Shown piece after piece: positions 48,497 through 57,239 of a stretch of 64,000 bases of DNA. The stretch comes from Maricaulis sp. (GTDB taxonomy: Bacteria > Pseudomonadota > Alphaproteobacteria > Caulobacterales > Maricaulaceae): the NCBI RefSeq assembly GCF_017642925.1, contig NZ_JAEPOL010000007.1:112504-176503 (forward strand), given 5' to 3'. The position numbers were made by a program, and so were the translations under genes. Below the pieces are notes generated by a model. That model made no database searches. It saw nothing but the letters and a program-made list of their open reading frames with translations, and was not told where the DNA came from. How positions within the stretch are numbered: position 1 is the stretch's first letter; each line of letters opens with the position of its first letter.

Positions 48497-50043
48497 ATTT
48501 CCGCTACGATCAGCTGCGGTCCGCCTTCGGCGAGCGCGGCTTGCAGGGCGTCGTCGAATTCGCCGGCGGTCGCAGCCTGGCGAGCCGGAACGCCGAAGCC
48601 TTCTGCCAGTTTGACCCAGTCCATCTTTGGATTGTCGAGCGACAGCATCTGCTGTGCTGCCGGCCCCGGTTCACCGGCGCCGACCCGGGCCAGCTCCACA
48701 TTCAGCACCAGATAGGAGTGGTTGGCGAAAACGACATTGACGATGTTCTGCTTCTCCCGCGCCTGGGTCCACAGCGCCTGCAGCGTATAGGCCGCCGCCC
48801 CGTCGCCGCACAGGGCGAAGACCTGGCGGTCCGGACAGGCCATCGCTGCACCGACCGCCTGCGGCATGCCCGAGCCGATGGCGCCGCCGGTCAGGCACAG
48901 CCAGTCGTGACGCGGCCCGTGTTCGATCCATGGGAAAACGCCCATGCCCGACGTCGTCGCATCGTCGCAGATCACCGAGTCTTCCGGCATGTGCCGCAGG
49001 AGCGAAATGCCGACATAGCCCGGATTGAGCGGCGCTGCCGGATCAACATCGGGAGCACCGGATTGCGGCGGCAGCTCCGGTTGGGCGGTCGCCGCGAGCT
49101 GGTCGGCAAGGCTCACCAACGCTTCCTGAATGTCACTGGACGCGTCGCCCAGTGTGACGGTTCTGGCGCCAGGAGGTGTCAGTTCGCCCGGCTGGTCGGG
49201 ATAAGCGAAGAAGGCGACCGGCGGTTTGGAGCCGGCGATCACGAGAAGGTCGGTGCCGGCCAGTTCCTCAAGCGCCTGCTCGCCGAAATAGGCCAGCCGT
49301 TTCGGTGACACCCGGCCATGCCCGCGGGCGATACGGGGCACGAATGTGTCCATGAATAGTTTCGCACCGGTCGCCTCGGCAATCCGGCCGGCGGCTTCCA
49401 GCCCGGCATCCAGACAGGCATCATTGCCCAGCAGGATGACCGGTGCCTTTGCGGCTTTCAGGGCATCCGCGATTTCAGCGACGGTATCGGCAGGCACCGG
49501 TATCGCTGCGGGCGGTTCGATGGCGGGCAGGACGTCCGGCTCGGCGTCCGACCAGGCGCAGTCGGCCGGCAGGATCAGACTGGCGACCCCGCGCGCAGGA
49601 CCATAGGCCTGACGCACGGCTTCGACGGCCATGGCGGATACTTGGGACGGTTCGCGCACCGTGCCGACCCAGCGTGACATGGGGCGGCAGACGCCCTCGA
49701 CATCGCTGGTCAGGGGGGCATCGAGTTCCAGGTGATGGCGGGCATGGTCGCCGACAATGTTGACCACGGGCGCATGGCCGCGCTGGGCATTGTGCAGATT
49801 GGCGAGGCCATTGCCGACGCCGGGGCCAAGATGCAGCAGGGTGCAGGCCGGCTTTCCGGCCATGCGGGCATAACCGTCGGCGGCGCCGGTGGCCACGCCC
49901 TCGAAGAGACACAGGACCGACCGCATCCCCTCGATCCGGTCGAGCGCCGCGACCATGTGCATTTCCGAGGTGCCGGGATTGGTGAAACATACGTCCACGC
50001 CCTGATTGATCAGGGTGCGCACCAGGCTTTCCGCTGCAAACAT
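48493..50043 (-). CDS. Thiamine-diphosphate-dependent 2-oxoacid decarboxylase / acetolactate-synthase-like enzyme
   Basis: The ATG at 50043 follows GGAGGAAG and gives 516 residues. The ThDP-enzyme domains are in order: N-terminal Pyr domain with the cofactor-activating Glu in LCLFEGVATGAADGYARM, a central domain, and the C-terminal PP domain with GDGAAAYTLQALWTQAREKQNIVNVVFAN, the GDG-x(~26)-N signature. Length and motifs fit the benzoylformate-decarboxylase/acetolactate-synthase-like clade lacking FAD. It follows the 2-hydroxyacid oxidase gene by 43 bases, suggesting sequential oxidation of a 2-hydroxyacid and decarboxylation of the resulting 2-oxoacid. Confidence 0.86.
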   Translation of the reverse strand: MFAAESLVRTLINQGVDVCFTNPGTSEMHMVAALDRIEGMRSVLCLFEGVATGAADGYARMAGKPACTLLHLGPGVGNGLANLHNAQRGHAPVVNIVGDHARHHLELDAPLTSDVEGVCRPMSRWVGTVREPSQVSAMAVEAVRQAYGPARGVASLILPADCAWSDAEPDVLPAIEPPAAIPVPADTVAEIADALKAAKAPVILLGNDACLDAGLEAAGRIAEATGAKLFMDTFVPRIARGHGRVSPKRLAYFGEQALEELAGTDLLVIAGSKPPVAFFAYPDQPGELTPPGARTVTLGDASSDIQEALVSLADQLAATAQPELPPQSGAPDVDPAAPLNPGYVGISLLRHMPEDSVICDDATTSGMGVFPWIEHGPRHDWLCLTGGAIGSGMPQAVGAAMACPDRQVFALCGDGAAAYTLQALWTQAREKQNIVNVVFANHSYLVLNVELARVGAGEPGPAAQQMLSLDNPKMDWVKLAEGFGVPARQAATAGEFDDALQAALAEGGPQLIVAEI

Positions 50044-50086
50044 CGAGACTTCCTCCAACCGTATATCGTCTTGTCTTTTGATCGTT

Positions 50087-51232
50087 TTAGCGCGGCTTGC
50101 GCACAAAGTCCGGGGTCAGCGCGTCCAGCCTTGTGACGCCGGTCAGCGCCATGTCGCGCCGCAGGGCGCTGGTCAGAATGTCCAGCGCGCGGGTGACACC
50201 GGCTTCGCCGGCGGCGCCGAGACCGTAGAGATAGGGCCGCCCCACCGCGACGGCGCGCGCGCCCAGCGCCAGGGCCTTCACGATGTCGGTGCCTCGCCGG
50301 ATACCGCCGTCGAGAATGACCTCGGCCTGGCCGCTGACGGCGGCCACGATATCGGCCAGCGTATCGATGGTCGCCGGTGCCGTATCCAGCTGGCGTCCGC
50401 CATGATTGGAAATCCACACGGCGTCCGCCCCAGCATCGACGCAACGCCGGGCGTCATCGGCCCGGCAGATGCCCTTGATCGCGAACGGACCACCCCAGGC
50501 TTCCTTCATCCAGGCCGCGTCCTTCCAGGTCACCGAGCGGTCGAACTGGGTGTCGAGAAACTCGGCAATGCCCATGTCGCGGGTTTCCAGATCGACCCAG
50601 TTGGCCGTGGAGATTTTCGATGTCGTAGCGATGTCCCAGAGATAGCCGGGCCGGGCGAGGACCTGGCTGACGGTCTTGGCATTGATTTCCGGCGGAACGG
50701 AAAAGGCGTTGACCAGATCGCGCTCGCGATTGCCGGCAACGGGCACATCGACGGTGAGGATCAGGCCGGTAAAGCCGGCCTTGCGCGCGCGTTCCAGGGC
50801 CTGTTCGACCAGGCCGCGATCCTTCCAGACATAGACCTGGAACCATTTCGGTCCGTCATTGAAGCGGGCGATGTCCTCGATCGTGGTCGAGGCGAGGGTG
50901 GAGAGGCAATGGATCAGCCCGGCCTTCTTCGCCGCACGCGCGACCGCAGCTTCGCCCTCGCGCGGATGGAAAAGGCGTTGCACCGCGGTCGGGGTGACGA
51001 TGATCGGGGCTGAGCAGGCATCGCCCATCACCGTGGTCGCCGTGTCGATCTCGGAGATATCGACGAGCGATTTGAACAGAAGTTCGTAGTCGGCAAAGCG
51101 GCGGTTGTTGGCGCCGAGGGTGAACTCGTCGTCCGCCCCGCCATCGATATAGTCGAAGACCATGCGGGGCAGGCGGCGCTGGGCCTCTCGGCGCAGCGCC
51201 GCGATATTGTGGGCGTTTTCTATCCGGCTCAT
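50087..51232 (-). CDS. FMN-dependent alpha-hydroxyacid oxidase/dehydrogenase (LldD/mandelate dehydrogenase family)
   Basis: The 381-residue protein starts at the ATG at 51232. It is a (beta/alpha)8 flavoenzyme with MVFDYIDGGADDEFTLGAN, the PTAVQRLFHPREGE region and the catalytic histidine in WISNHGGRQLD, followed by EVILDGGIRRGTDIVKALALGA and GRPYLYGL for FMN phosphate binding. These are diagnostic of the lactate/glycolate/mandelate oxidase family. The adjacent ThDP decarboxylase gene points to a 2-hydroxyacid degradation or formyl-transfer pathway. The exact substrate cannot be read from sequence. Confidence 0.92.
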   Translation of the reverse strand: MSRIENAHNIAALRREAQRRLPRMVFDYIDGGADDEFTLGANNRRFADYELLFKSLVDISEIDTATTVMGDACSAPIIVTPTAVQRLFHPREGEAAVARAAKKAGLIHCLSTLASTTIEDIARFNDGPKWFQVYVWKDRGLVEQALERARKAGFTGLILTVDVPVAGNRERDLVNAFSVPPEINAKTVSQVLARPGYLWDIATTSKISTANWVDLETRDMGIAEFLDTQFDRSVTWKDAAWMKEAWGGPFAIKGICRADDARRCVDAGADAVWISNHGGRQLDTAPATIDTLADIVAAVSGQAEVILDGGIRRGTDIVKALALGARAVAVGRPYLYGLGAAGEAGVTRALDILTSALRRDMALTGVTRLDALTPDFVRKPR

Positions 51233-51264
51233 GGGCGGGAGCGTTGTCCCGCCCGCACCGGCCG

Positions 51265-54200
51265 TCAAGCGGGCTGTTCGTCGCGCCTTGTCCGGCGAAT
51301 GCCGAAGAAGAGGGCGTAGAGCACCGGCACCGCGATCATGGTCAGGATCGAAGCGAAGGTCAGGCCGCCGATAATGGTCACCGCCATGCCCTGGAAGAAG
51401 GCGTCGGCCAGAAGCGGTGTCATGCCCAGGATGGTTGTGGCGGCCGCCAGCAGGACAGGCCGCAGGCGGCTGACCGAGCCGTCACGGACAGCTTCGAACC
51501 GGTCGGCACCGGCGGCGATCCGCATGTCGATCTCGTCCACCAGCACGATGGCGTTCTTGATCAGCATGCCCGACAGGGAGAGGAGGCCCAGCAGCGCGGT
51601 GAAGGAAAAGGCGACATTCGTGGCCAGCAGGCCGATCACCACGCCGTTCACCGCCATCGGCACGACGGCCCAGATGATCAGCGGCTGGCGCACCTTGGCG
51701 AACAGCATGAAGGAGATGGTCAGCATGGCGATGAAGGTCAGTGGCAGCTGGCTGCCGAGCGACTGGTTCGCCTCCATGGCGCTTTCATACTCACCGCCCC
51801 ATTCCAGGGTGTAGCCGGGCGGCAATTCGATCGATTCCACGATCTCGCTGAAGCGGACAAAGCCCTCCGCTGCCGTTTCGTGCGGCTGGGGATTGGCGCG
51901 CACCGAGATCGCCCGTGTCCGGTCGCGCCGCTGAATGAGGACATCCTCGAAATCGACGTCGAAACGCGACACGACCTGGTCGATCGGGACATAGGCCGAT
52001 TGCTGCGAACTCCAGACAAGCCGGTCGCCCAGATAGGTCTCGCCGGCACGCTCCACAGCAGGAGCGCGGGCAATGATCGGGATGAGTTCCTCGCCCTCGC
52101 GATAGACGCCGACCTGCGAGCCTTCGGTCGCGAACAGCATGGCATTGGCGACATTTTCGCGGGTCACGCCGATGGTGCGGGCGCGTTCCTCGATGATGAC
52201 CGGATTGATCACCGGTGCCCGGCTGCGCCAGTCGGTGCGCAGGTCAATCACATTGCCGCGGACATGCAGTTCCTCGACGATCCGGTCAGCGATGGTGCGC
52301 AGCATGCCGGCATCCGGGCCGAGGATGCGGGCTTCCAGCTTGGCACCGGACGGCGGACCGAAGACGATGCGGTCGATCCGGATCTGCACGTTCGGATGGG
52401 TATCGCGGACATGGGCCAGAATACGGTCGGCCAGGGCCGGGATCTCGTCGCGATGCTCGGTGCGCACAATGACCTGGCCGTAAGCCGTATTCGGCTGTTC
52501 GGAGTTATAGGTGAGCATGAAGCGCGTCGCGCCTGAGCCGACGAACGTGTCGTAGGCCAGGGTTTCCGGCTGCTCGCCGATGAAGGCGCCGATATCGCGC
52601 ATCGTCGCGGCCGTCGAGAGAATGTCGGTGCCTTCCGGTTCCTCGACATTCACATAGAACATCGGCGTGTTGGAATCCGGGAAGAAGGAGTTCTTCACGG
52701 AGCCGAAGCCGGCATAGCACACGACCGTCACCACGATCAGGCCGGCCAGGACCAGCCAGCGCCGTGCAAGGGCCGGTTCCAGGACACCGCGATAGAAGCG
52801 GTACATCCGGCCGGAATAGAGCTCGGCGTCGGTTTCGGGAGCGTCGCCGCGCGCCAGTGCTTTCTGGCGCTGGGCATGGAAGAGGTGGAAGCCGATCATC
52901 GGCACCACGGTGACCGCGATGACCCAGCTCAAGAGAAGCGAAATCGCGATGACGGCGAAGAGGGAGAAGAGGAATTCCCCGGTCGCGTCCGGCGACAGGC
53001 CGATGCCGGCAAAAGCGAGGATGCCGATCACGGTCGCGCCCAGCAGCGGCCATTGCGTTGACTGCACCGCCTCCTCGGCGGCATCGAGGCGTGGCTTGCC
53101 GCGCATCACGCCGGTCAGCATGCCCTCGGCCACGACGATCGCATTGTCGACCAGCATGCCCATGGCGATGATCAGCGCGCCCAGCGAGATACGCTCCATC
53201 TCGATGGCGAACATGTTCATGAAGAAGATGGTGCCGGCAACGGTCAGGAAGAGGGCCGACCCCACGGTCAGCCCGGCGCGCCAGCCCATGAAGACGCACA
53301 ACACGCCGACCACGATGGCAATCGACAGGCCGAGGCTGAACAGGAAGCTGTTGATCGCCTCATCGACCACGATGTGCTGCTGGTAGATCGGATGCAGCTC
53401 GACGCCGACCGGCAATTGCGATTCCAGCTCGGCAAGGCGCGCTTCCACGGCATGACCGACATCGACGATATTCGCCGTCGACAAGCCTGCGACGCCCAGC
53501 GTGAAGGCACGGGTATTGTTGTGATAGATCAGCTGTTGCGGCCGTTCCTCACGGGCGCGGGACACCTCGGCGATGTCGGACAGGCGGATCGCCTCGCTGC
53601 CATTGCCGGGCGTGATCAGAAGATTGCTGATGGCATCGACCCCGCCCAGCGTCTGGGGAATGGCGATACGCACATAGTTTTCGCCGATCGGCGTGGCGCC
53701 GGCGGAGACGACGGTATTTTGCTGGTTCAGCTCGCTCAGCAGGCTTTCATAGGACAGACCCAGCTGGGACAGGCTTTCCTGCGGGATCTCGATATAGATC
53801 CGCTCCTCCGGCTCGCCCTCGACCGAGACCTTGGCGACATTGGCGACCGTCAGAAGCTCGCGGCGCAGCATGCGCGCGATGTCGCGCACCCGGTCGTCCG
53901 AATACCCGTCGGCGGTCACGGCGTAGAAAATGCCGTAGGTGTCGCCGAAATCATCATAGACAATGGGGGTGCTGGCGCCCGGCGGCAGGCCCGCCGTGGC
54001 GTCGCGGATACGCGCGCGCAGCTCGGTCCAGACGGCGGGGATCTCGTCGCCGCCGATCGTATCGAGCATCTCGACATGGATCTCGGACATGCCGGGGGAG
54101 GATTCCGACAGGATCTCCTTCACCTCGCCCATCTGCTGGATGGCGATCTCGAGGTGCTCGGTGACCTCCAGCTCGACCTCTTCGGCCGTCGCGCCGGGAT

Positions 54201-54375
54201 AGGGCGTGAAGATGATCGCCTGCTTGATGGTGAAGGACGGGTCTTCCAGACGGCCGACATTGAGAAAGCCGTACAGACCGCCGAGCACACAGAACAGGAT
54301 GACGAGCCAGGTCAGGACCGGTTTTTCGATCGACAGCCGGGCGAGCGACAGGGCGCTTTGGGACTGGATGCTCAT
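51265..54375 (-). CDS. RND-family efflux permease (inner-membrane pump)
   Basis: The 1036-residue protein has the RND duplication: helix 1 (EKPVLTWLVILFCVLGGLYGFL), large periplasmic loops (EDPSFTIKQAIIFTPYPGATAEEVE), and a first cluster of helices with GVLCVFMGWRAGLTVG, LGALIIAMGMLVDNAIVVAEGM and SFLFSLGLSIAIVV. A second half follows with LLGLLSLSGMLIKNAIVLVDEIDMR. Proton-relay acidic residues lie in the DNAIVVAE helix. It pumps drugs or other amphiphiles with an adaptor and an outer-membrane channel; the channel gene is not in the window. It overlaps the adaptor gene by ATGA. Confidence 0.95.
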   Translation of the reverse strand: MSIQSQSALSLARLSIEKPVLTWLVILFCVLGGLYGFLNVGRLEDPSFTIKQAIIFTPYPGATAEEVELEVTEHLEIAIQQMGEVKEILSESSPGMSEIHVEMLDTIGGDEIPAVWTELRARIRDATAGLPPGASTPIVYDDFGDTYGIFYAVTADGYSDDRVRDIARMLRRELLTVANVAKVSVEGEPEERIYIEIPQESLSQLGLSYESLLSELNQQNTVVSAGATPIGENYVRIAIPQTLGGVDAISNLLITPGNGSEAIRLSDIAEVSRAREERPQQLIYHNNTRAFTLGVAGLSTANIVDVGHAVEARLAELESQLPVGVELHPIYQQHIVVDEAINSFLFSLGLSIAIVVGVLCVFMGWRAGLTVGSALFLTVAGTIFFMNMFAIEMERISLGALIIAMGMLVDNAIVVAEGMLTGVMRGKPRLDAAEEAVQSTQWPLLGATVIGILAFAGIGLSPDATGEFLFSLFAVIAISLLLSWVIAVTVVPMIGFHLFHAQRQKALARGDAPETDAELYSGRMYRFYRGVLEPALARRWLVLAGLIVVTVVCYAGFGSVKNSFFPDSNTPMFYVNVEEPEGTDILSTAATMRDIGAFIGEQPETLAYDTFVGSGATRFMLTYNSEQPNTAYGQVIVRTEHRDEIPALADRILAHVRDTHPNVQIRIDRIVFGPPSGAKLEARILGPDAGMLRTIADRIVEELHVRGNVIDLRTDWRSRAPVINPVIIEERARTIGVTRENVANAMLFATEGSQVGVYREGEELIPIIARAPAVERAGETYLGDRLVWSSQQSAYVPIDQVVSRFDVDFEDVLIQRRDRTRAISVRANPQPHETAAEGFVRFSEIVESIELPPGYTLEWGGEYESAMEANQSLGSQLPLTFIAMLTISFMLFAKVRQPLIIWAVVPMAVNGVVIGLLATNVAFSFTALLGLLSLSGMLIKNAIVLVDEIDMRIAAGADRFEAVRDGSVSRLRPVLLAAATTILGMTPLLADAFFQGMAVTIIGGLTFASILTMIAVPVLYALFFGIRRTRRDEQPA

Positions 54376-55451
54376 TGTGCGGTTCCGAAACGCGGCTGCG
54401 TGTCGTCGAGCGGGCGGACTTCCATGCCCTCATGCAGGGCCGAAACGCCGGCGGTGACGATCAGGTCACCGGCCTGGACGCCATCGGTCACGACGACGCT
54501 GCTTCCCCGCAGGCCCGCCGTCTCCACCATGCGCGGCGATACCGTGCCGGTGTCGGCGTCGTAGACCCAGACCGAATTGCTGCCGTCGGGCCGTTCTGAG
54601 ACGGCCGCCAGCGGCACCATGACATCGGTGGTCACAGGGCCGTTGCGTTCGACCTCGGCCCACACGGTGGCAGTCATGCCGGGCAGGATATTGGCCGGGA
54701 TGTCGTCGGGCAGGGCCGCGATGGCGCGATAGGTGTTGGAGGTATCGTCCGGCTCGCTGACCAGTTCGCGCGGGATCAGTGAAAAGGTCTGACCCGGCAG
54801 GAAAGAGAAAGCCGCTTCCAGCGCGACCAGATTGTTCTGGTCGAAGGTGGCGACCATGTCCTCGGAGACCGGGATCGACACCCGGAGCTCGCCCACATCC
54901 TGGATGCGCACGATCGGCTGTCCCGGCGAGACGATGGTGAAATTGTCGACCAGGCGGCGGCTGACAAGCCCGTCAAACGGGGCGGTCAGCGTGGCGTATT
55001 GCAGATTCCGCTGGGCGTTTTCCAGCGCGACGAGGCGCAGATCATACTGGGTCTGGGCGCTGTCCAGGGCGGCCTGCGAGGCGATGCCGCGTTCGTGCAG
55101 GGTGCGCTGGCGCTCCAGGTCTGTGCGCGCTTGCTGCAGCTGGACCCGCGCTTCCTGGCGGGCGAGCTCGAAGTCTTCCAGATCGAGCCGAGCGACGAGG
55201 TCGCCCTCGGCAATGCGCTGGCCTTCCGTCAGGGGCAGGTCGGCAAGCTGGCCGCCGACCTGGAAGGCCATGTCGACACTCAGGCGCGCTTCGACCCGGC
55301 CGACGAATTCGTGGCGGGTTTCCGGTGCATTGCTCTGGACTTCCCCGAGCTGGACCAGGCGGGGCTGGGGCGGCGGCGCTGCGGTTTCGCCCGAGCAGGC
55401 GGCAAGGGCAAGCACGGCCGCGAGGACCGGGAGGGGGGCAAGGCGGATCAT
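54372..55451 (-). CDS. RND efflux membrane-fusion (adaptor) lipoprotein
   Basis: The 359-residue protein has a lipobox LAAC (Cys about 19). It then has the HlyD-like order: beta-barrel/lipoyl segments (VGRVEARLSVDMAFQVGGQLADLPL, EGQRIAEGDLVARLD), a coiled-coil hairpin (EDFELARQEARVQLQQARTDLERQRTLHERGIASQAALDSAQ), LTAPFDGLVSRRLVDNFTIVSPGQPIVRI, and a C-terminal membrane-proximal domain. It links the RND pump to an outer-membrane channel. It is coupled on both sides by 4-base overlaps to the TetR gene upstream and the pump downstream. Confidence 0.94.
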   Translation of the reverse strand: MIRLAPLPVLAAVLALAACSGETAAPPPQPRLVQLGEVQSNAPETRHEFVGRVEARLSVDMAFQVGGQLADLPLTEGQRIAEGDLVARLDLEDFELARQEARVQLQQARTDLERQRTLHERGIASQAALDSAQTQYDLRLVALENAQRNLQYATLTAPFDGLVSRRLVDNFTIVSPGQPIVRIQDVGELRVSIPVSEDMVATFDQNNLVALEAAFSFLPGQTFSLIPRELVSEPDDTSNTYRAIAALPDDIPANILPGMTATVWAEVERNGPVTTDVMVPLAAVSERPDGSNSVWVYDADTGTVSPRMVETAGLRGSSVVVTDGVQAGDLIVTAGVSALHEGMEVRPLDDTQPRFGTAQ

Positions 55452-55999
55452 TGGTACATCTCCCGGGTCATTGCGACGAGACGATTGTTCACGGCATTGA
55501 CCTGCAGTTCTTCGACATGGCTCAGGCCCAGCATGGAGCTCAGCTTCAGTCCATCGAGGGCAAGAAGGACGATCTGGCCGAGCACCGGGTCCGGCGCCAT
55601 GGCCGACAGGCGCTGAAATTCGCCAGCCAGGACCTTTCCGGCGGCTTCGAGCAATTGGGGTTGTTCGGCCGCGGCGGCGAGAATGGCATTGCCGATCGGC
55701 TCGGCCGCAGTGGTGCGGGTCAGCAGGGCTTCGATCACCCGCGGCAGGGGCGGCTCGCCCGCCGCTTCGGCATCGGCCTCGGCGCGGTGGATGTCGTCGC
55801 GCACGCCAGTGACCATGCGGGTCACCATGGCTTCGAGCAGGGCGATCTTGTTGGGGTAGTGATAGAGCACGCCGCCCTTGGAAATGCTCGCTTCCGCGGC
55901 AACGGCGTCGATTGTCATTGCGCGCGTACCGTCGCGAGCAACGACGGTCTCGGCGGCATCGAGAATAAGATCCTTGGTGGTGGTGGGTTTTTCGGACAT
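55448..55999 (-). CDS. TetR-family repressor of the RND efflux operon
   Basis: From the ATG at 55999 the protein has 183 residues; a GTG at 56032 would add eleven. The helix-turn-helix is TTKDLILDAAETVVARDGTRAMTIDAVAAEASISKGGVLYHYPNKIALLEAM. The C-terminal ligand domain is helical. It is the first gene of the operon and lies just after two palindromes at 56037-56075, so it probably represses its own operon until a pump substrate binds. Confidence 0.92.
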   Translation of the reverse strand: MSEKPTTTKDLILDAAETVVARDGTRAMTIDAVAAEASISKGGVLYHYPNKIALLEAMVTRMVTGVRDDIHRAEADAEAAGEPPLPRVIEALLTRTTAAEPIGNAILAAAAEQPQLLEAAGKVLAGEFQRLSAMAPDPVLGQIVLLALDGLKLSSMLGLSHVEELQVNAVNNRLVAMTREMYQ

Positions 56000-56036
56000 T
56001 TCGGAACTGACCTGATTTATGTTGCGCCGCACATAA

Positions 56037-56075
56037 ACCGTCCAGACGGTACAGTCAATACCGTCCGGACGGTAT
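56037..56075. promoter_or_regulatory. Two TetR-type operators before the efflux operon
   Basis: ATACCGTCCGGACGGTAT (56058-56075) is an 18-bp perfect palindrome, and ACCGTCCAGACGGT (56037-56050) repeats the same arms with one central difference. They are centred about 23 bp apart and lie 38-76 bases upstream of the TetR start. Dual operators of this form are typical of autoregulated TetR efflux operons. Confidence 0.8.
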
Positions 56076-56229
56076 AGTATATGACCGGCTGATTACAAAA
56101 GGCCGCGCGCCGCCATCCCAGGTGGTGCGGTTCTCTCGCGCCCGCCTTGGCTAGTAGAGGCAGGGCTTCCGCTCGCCTAGACAGGCCCGGGAGAGCGGTG
56201 AGGACCGCTCGGTTCAAGGGCGGAACACC

Positions 56230-57135
56230 ATGAAATTCTCGATCTGTCTGGTCGCTGTGGGCGCGACCCTGGCGGCTGTGGCCGTGCCGGCACCGGCGGC
56301 AGCCTATGGCCGTGATGGCCACCGTATTGTCTGCGACCTGGCCTATCGCCACCTGACCGAGGATGCGCGCAGCGAAGTCGACCGGCTGATCGCGCTCGAC
56401 CCTCAGTTCGACCACTTCCGCGATGCGTGTTCCTGGGCCGATGAAGTGCGTGGCACGACGCACCGCCACACGGCGCCCTGGCACTATGTGAACCAGACCC
56501 GCGAAGATCCGCATATCGATCCGGAAGACTGTGCCGAGGACGGCTGCATCACCGAAGCCATCGATCTCCATGCTGGCATTTTTGCCGATCGTGCCCGCAG
56601 CGATGCGGAGCGGCTGGAAGCGCTGAAATTCCTGGCGCACTGGATGGGCGATGTGCACCAGCCCCTGCATGTCTCGATCGAGGGTGATCGCGGCGGTAAT
56701 GACATCCCGGTGCTGTGGCGCGGCGAGCGGTTCACCAATCTGCACCGGGTCTGGGACAGCGAAATCCTGCTCGACCATATGAGCGAGGAATGGCCTTGGG
56801 CGCCCGAAGCCCAACGCTGGCAGTATCTGGCCGATGCGCTTGAGGCCGAAATCCCGCTTGGCGGTGTCGACGTCTACGCCCAGCTCGATTCCATCGGCTG
56901 GGCACAGGAGAGCCATGACATCGTCCGCTCGCGCGAGTTTGCCTATTACTGGGCGCGGGCCGACCAGACGATCGAACCGGGCGAGGCCTATTACCAGCGC
57001 TCGCTGCGCACGAGCCGCGACCGGCTGAAACAGGCCGGCGTGCGCCTGGCCGGTCTTCTGAACCAGCTGGCCGGCGAGCGCGAGGTCGCGGCAGGCGGTG
57101 GCGGCGCTGCAACCGTGTCCGGTGCGCTCGACTGA
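56230..57135 (+). CDS. S1/P1-family zinc nuclease, secreted
   Basis: The 301-residue protein has a signal peptide (MKFSICLVAVGATLAAVAVP to APAAA) giving a mature start YGRDGHRIV. Zinc-ligand segments are visible: GH at mature residue 6, ACSWADEVR, HTAPWHYVN, and the diagnostic HWMGDVHQPLH plus GGNDIPV and NLHRVWDSEIL. These enzymes cut single-stranded DNA/RNA and 3'-nucleotides, here in the periplasm or outside the cell, perhaps for phosphate or nucleotide scavenging. The mature N-terminal residue is Tyr in place of the Trp usual in the fungal enzymes. Confidence 0.93.
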   Translation: MKFSICLVAVGATLAAVAVPAPAAAYGRDGHRIVCDLAYRHLTEDARSEVDRLIALDPQFDHFRDACSWADEVRGTTHRHTAPWHYVNQTREDPHIDPEDCAEDGCITEAIDLHAGIFADRARSDAERLEALKFLAHWMGDVHQPLHVSIEGDRGGNDIPVLWRGERFTNLHRVWDSEILLDHMSEEWPWAPEAQRWQYLADALEAEIPLGGVDVYAQLDSIGWAQESHDIVRSREFAYYWARADQTIEPGEAYYQRSLRTSRDRLKQAGVRLAGLLNQLAGEREVAAGGGGAATVSGALD

Positions 57136-57172
57136 TCGACCGGAAACGGGCCGGTTCAGCTTGTCGGTTTCG

Positions 57173-57187
57173 TTAGGGTTTGGTTAA
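57173..57187. promoter_or_regulatory. CtrA-like half-site pair TTAG-N7-TTAA
   Basis: TTAGGGTTTGGTTAA lies 53 bases upstream of the SDH-family protease start and differs by one base from the TTAA-N7-TTAA box bound by the alphaproteobacterial cell-cycle regulator CtrA. It is a short motif, so chance occurrence is possible. Confidence 0.35.
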
Positions 57188-57239
57188 TATCTCCGGGACG
57201 TTTCGCATCCACGGGTGGGTGCGTGTCCCGGGGGGTGCC

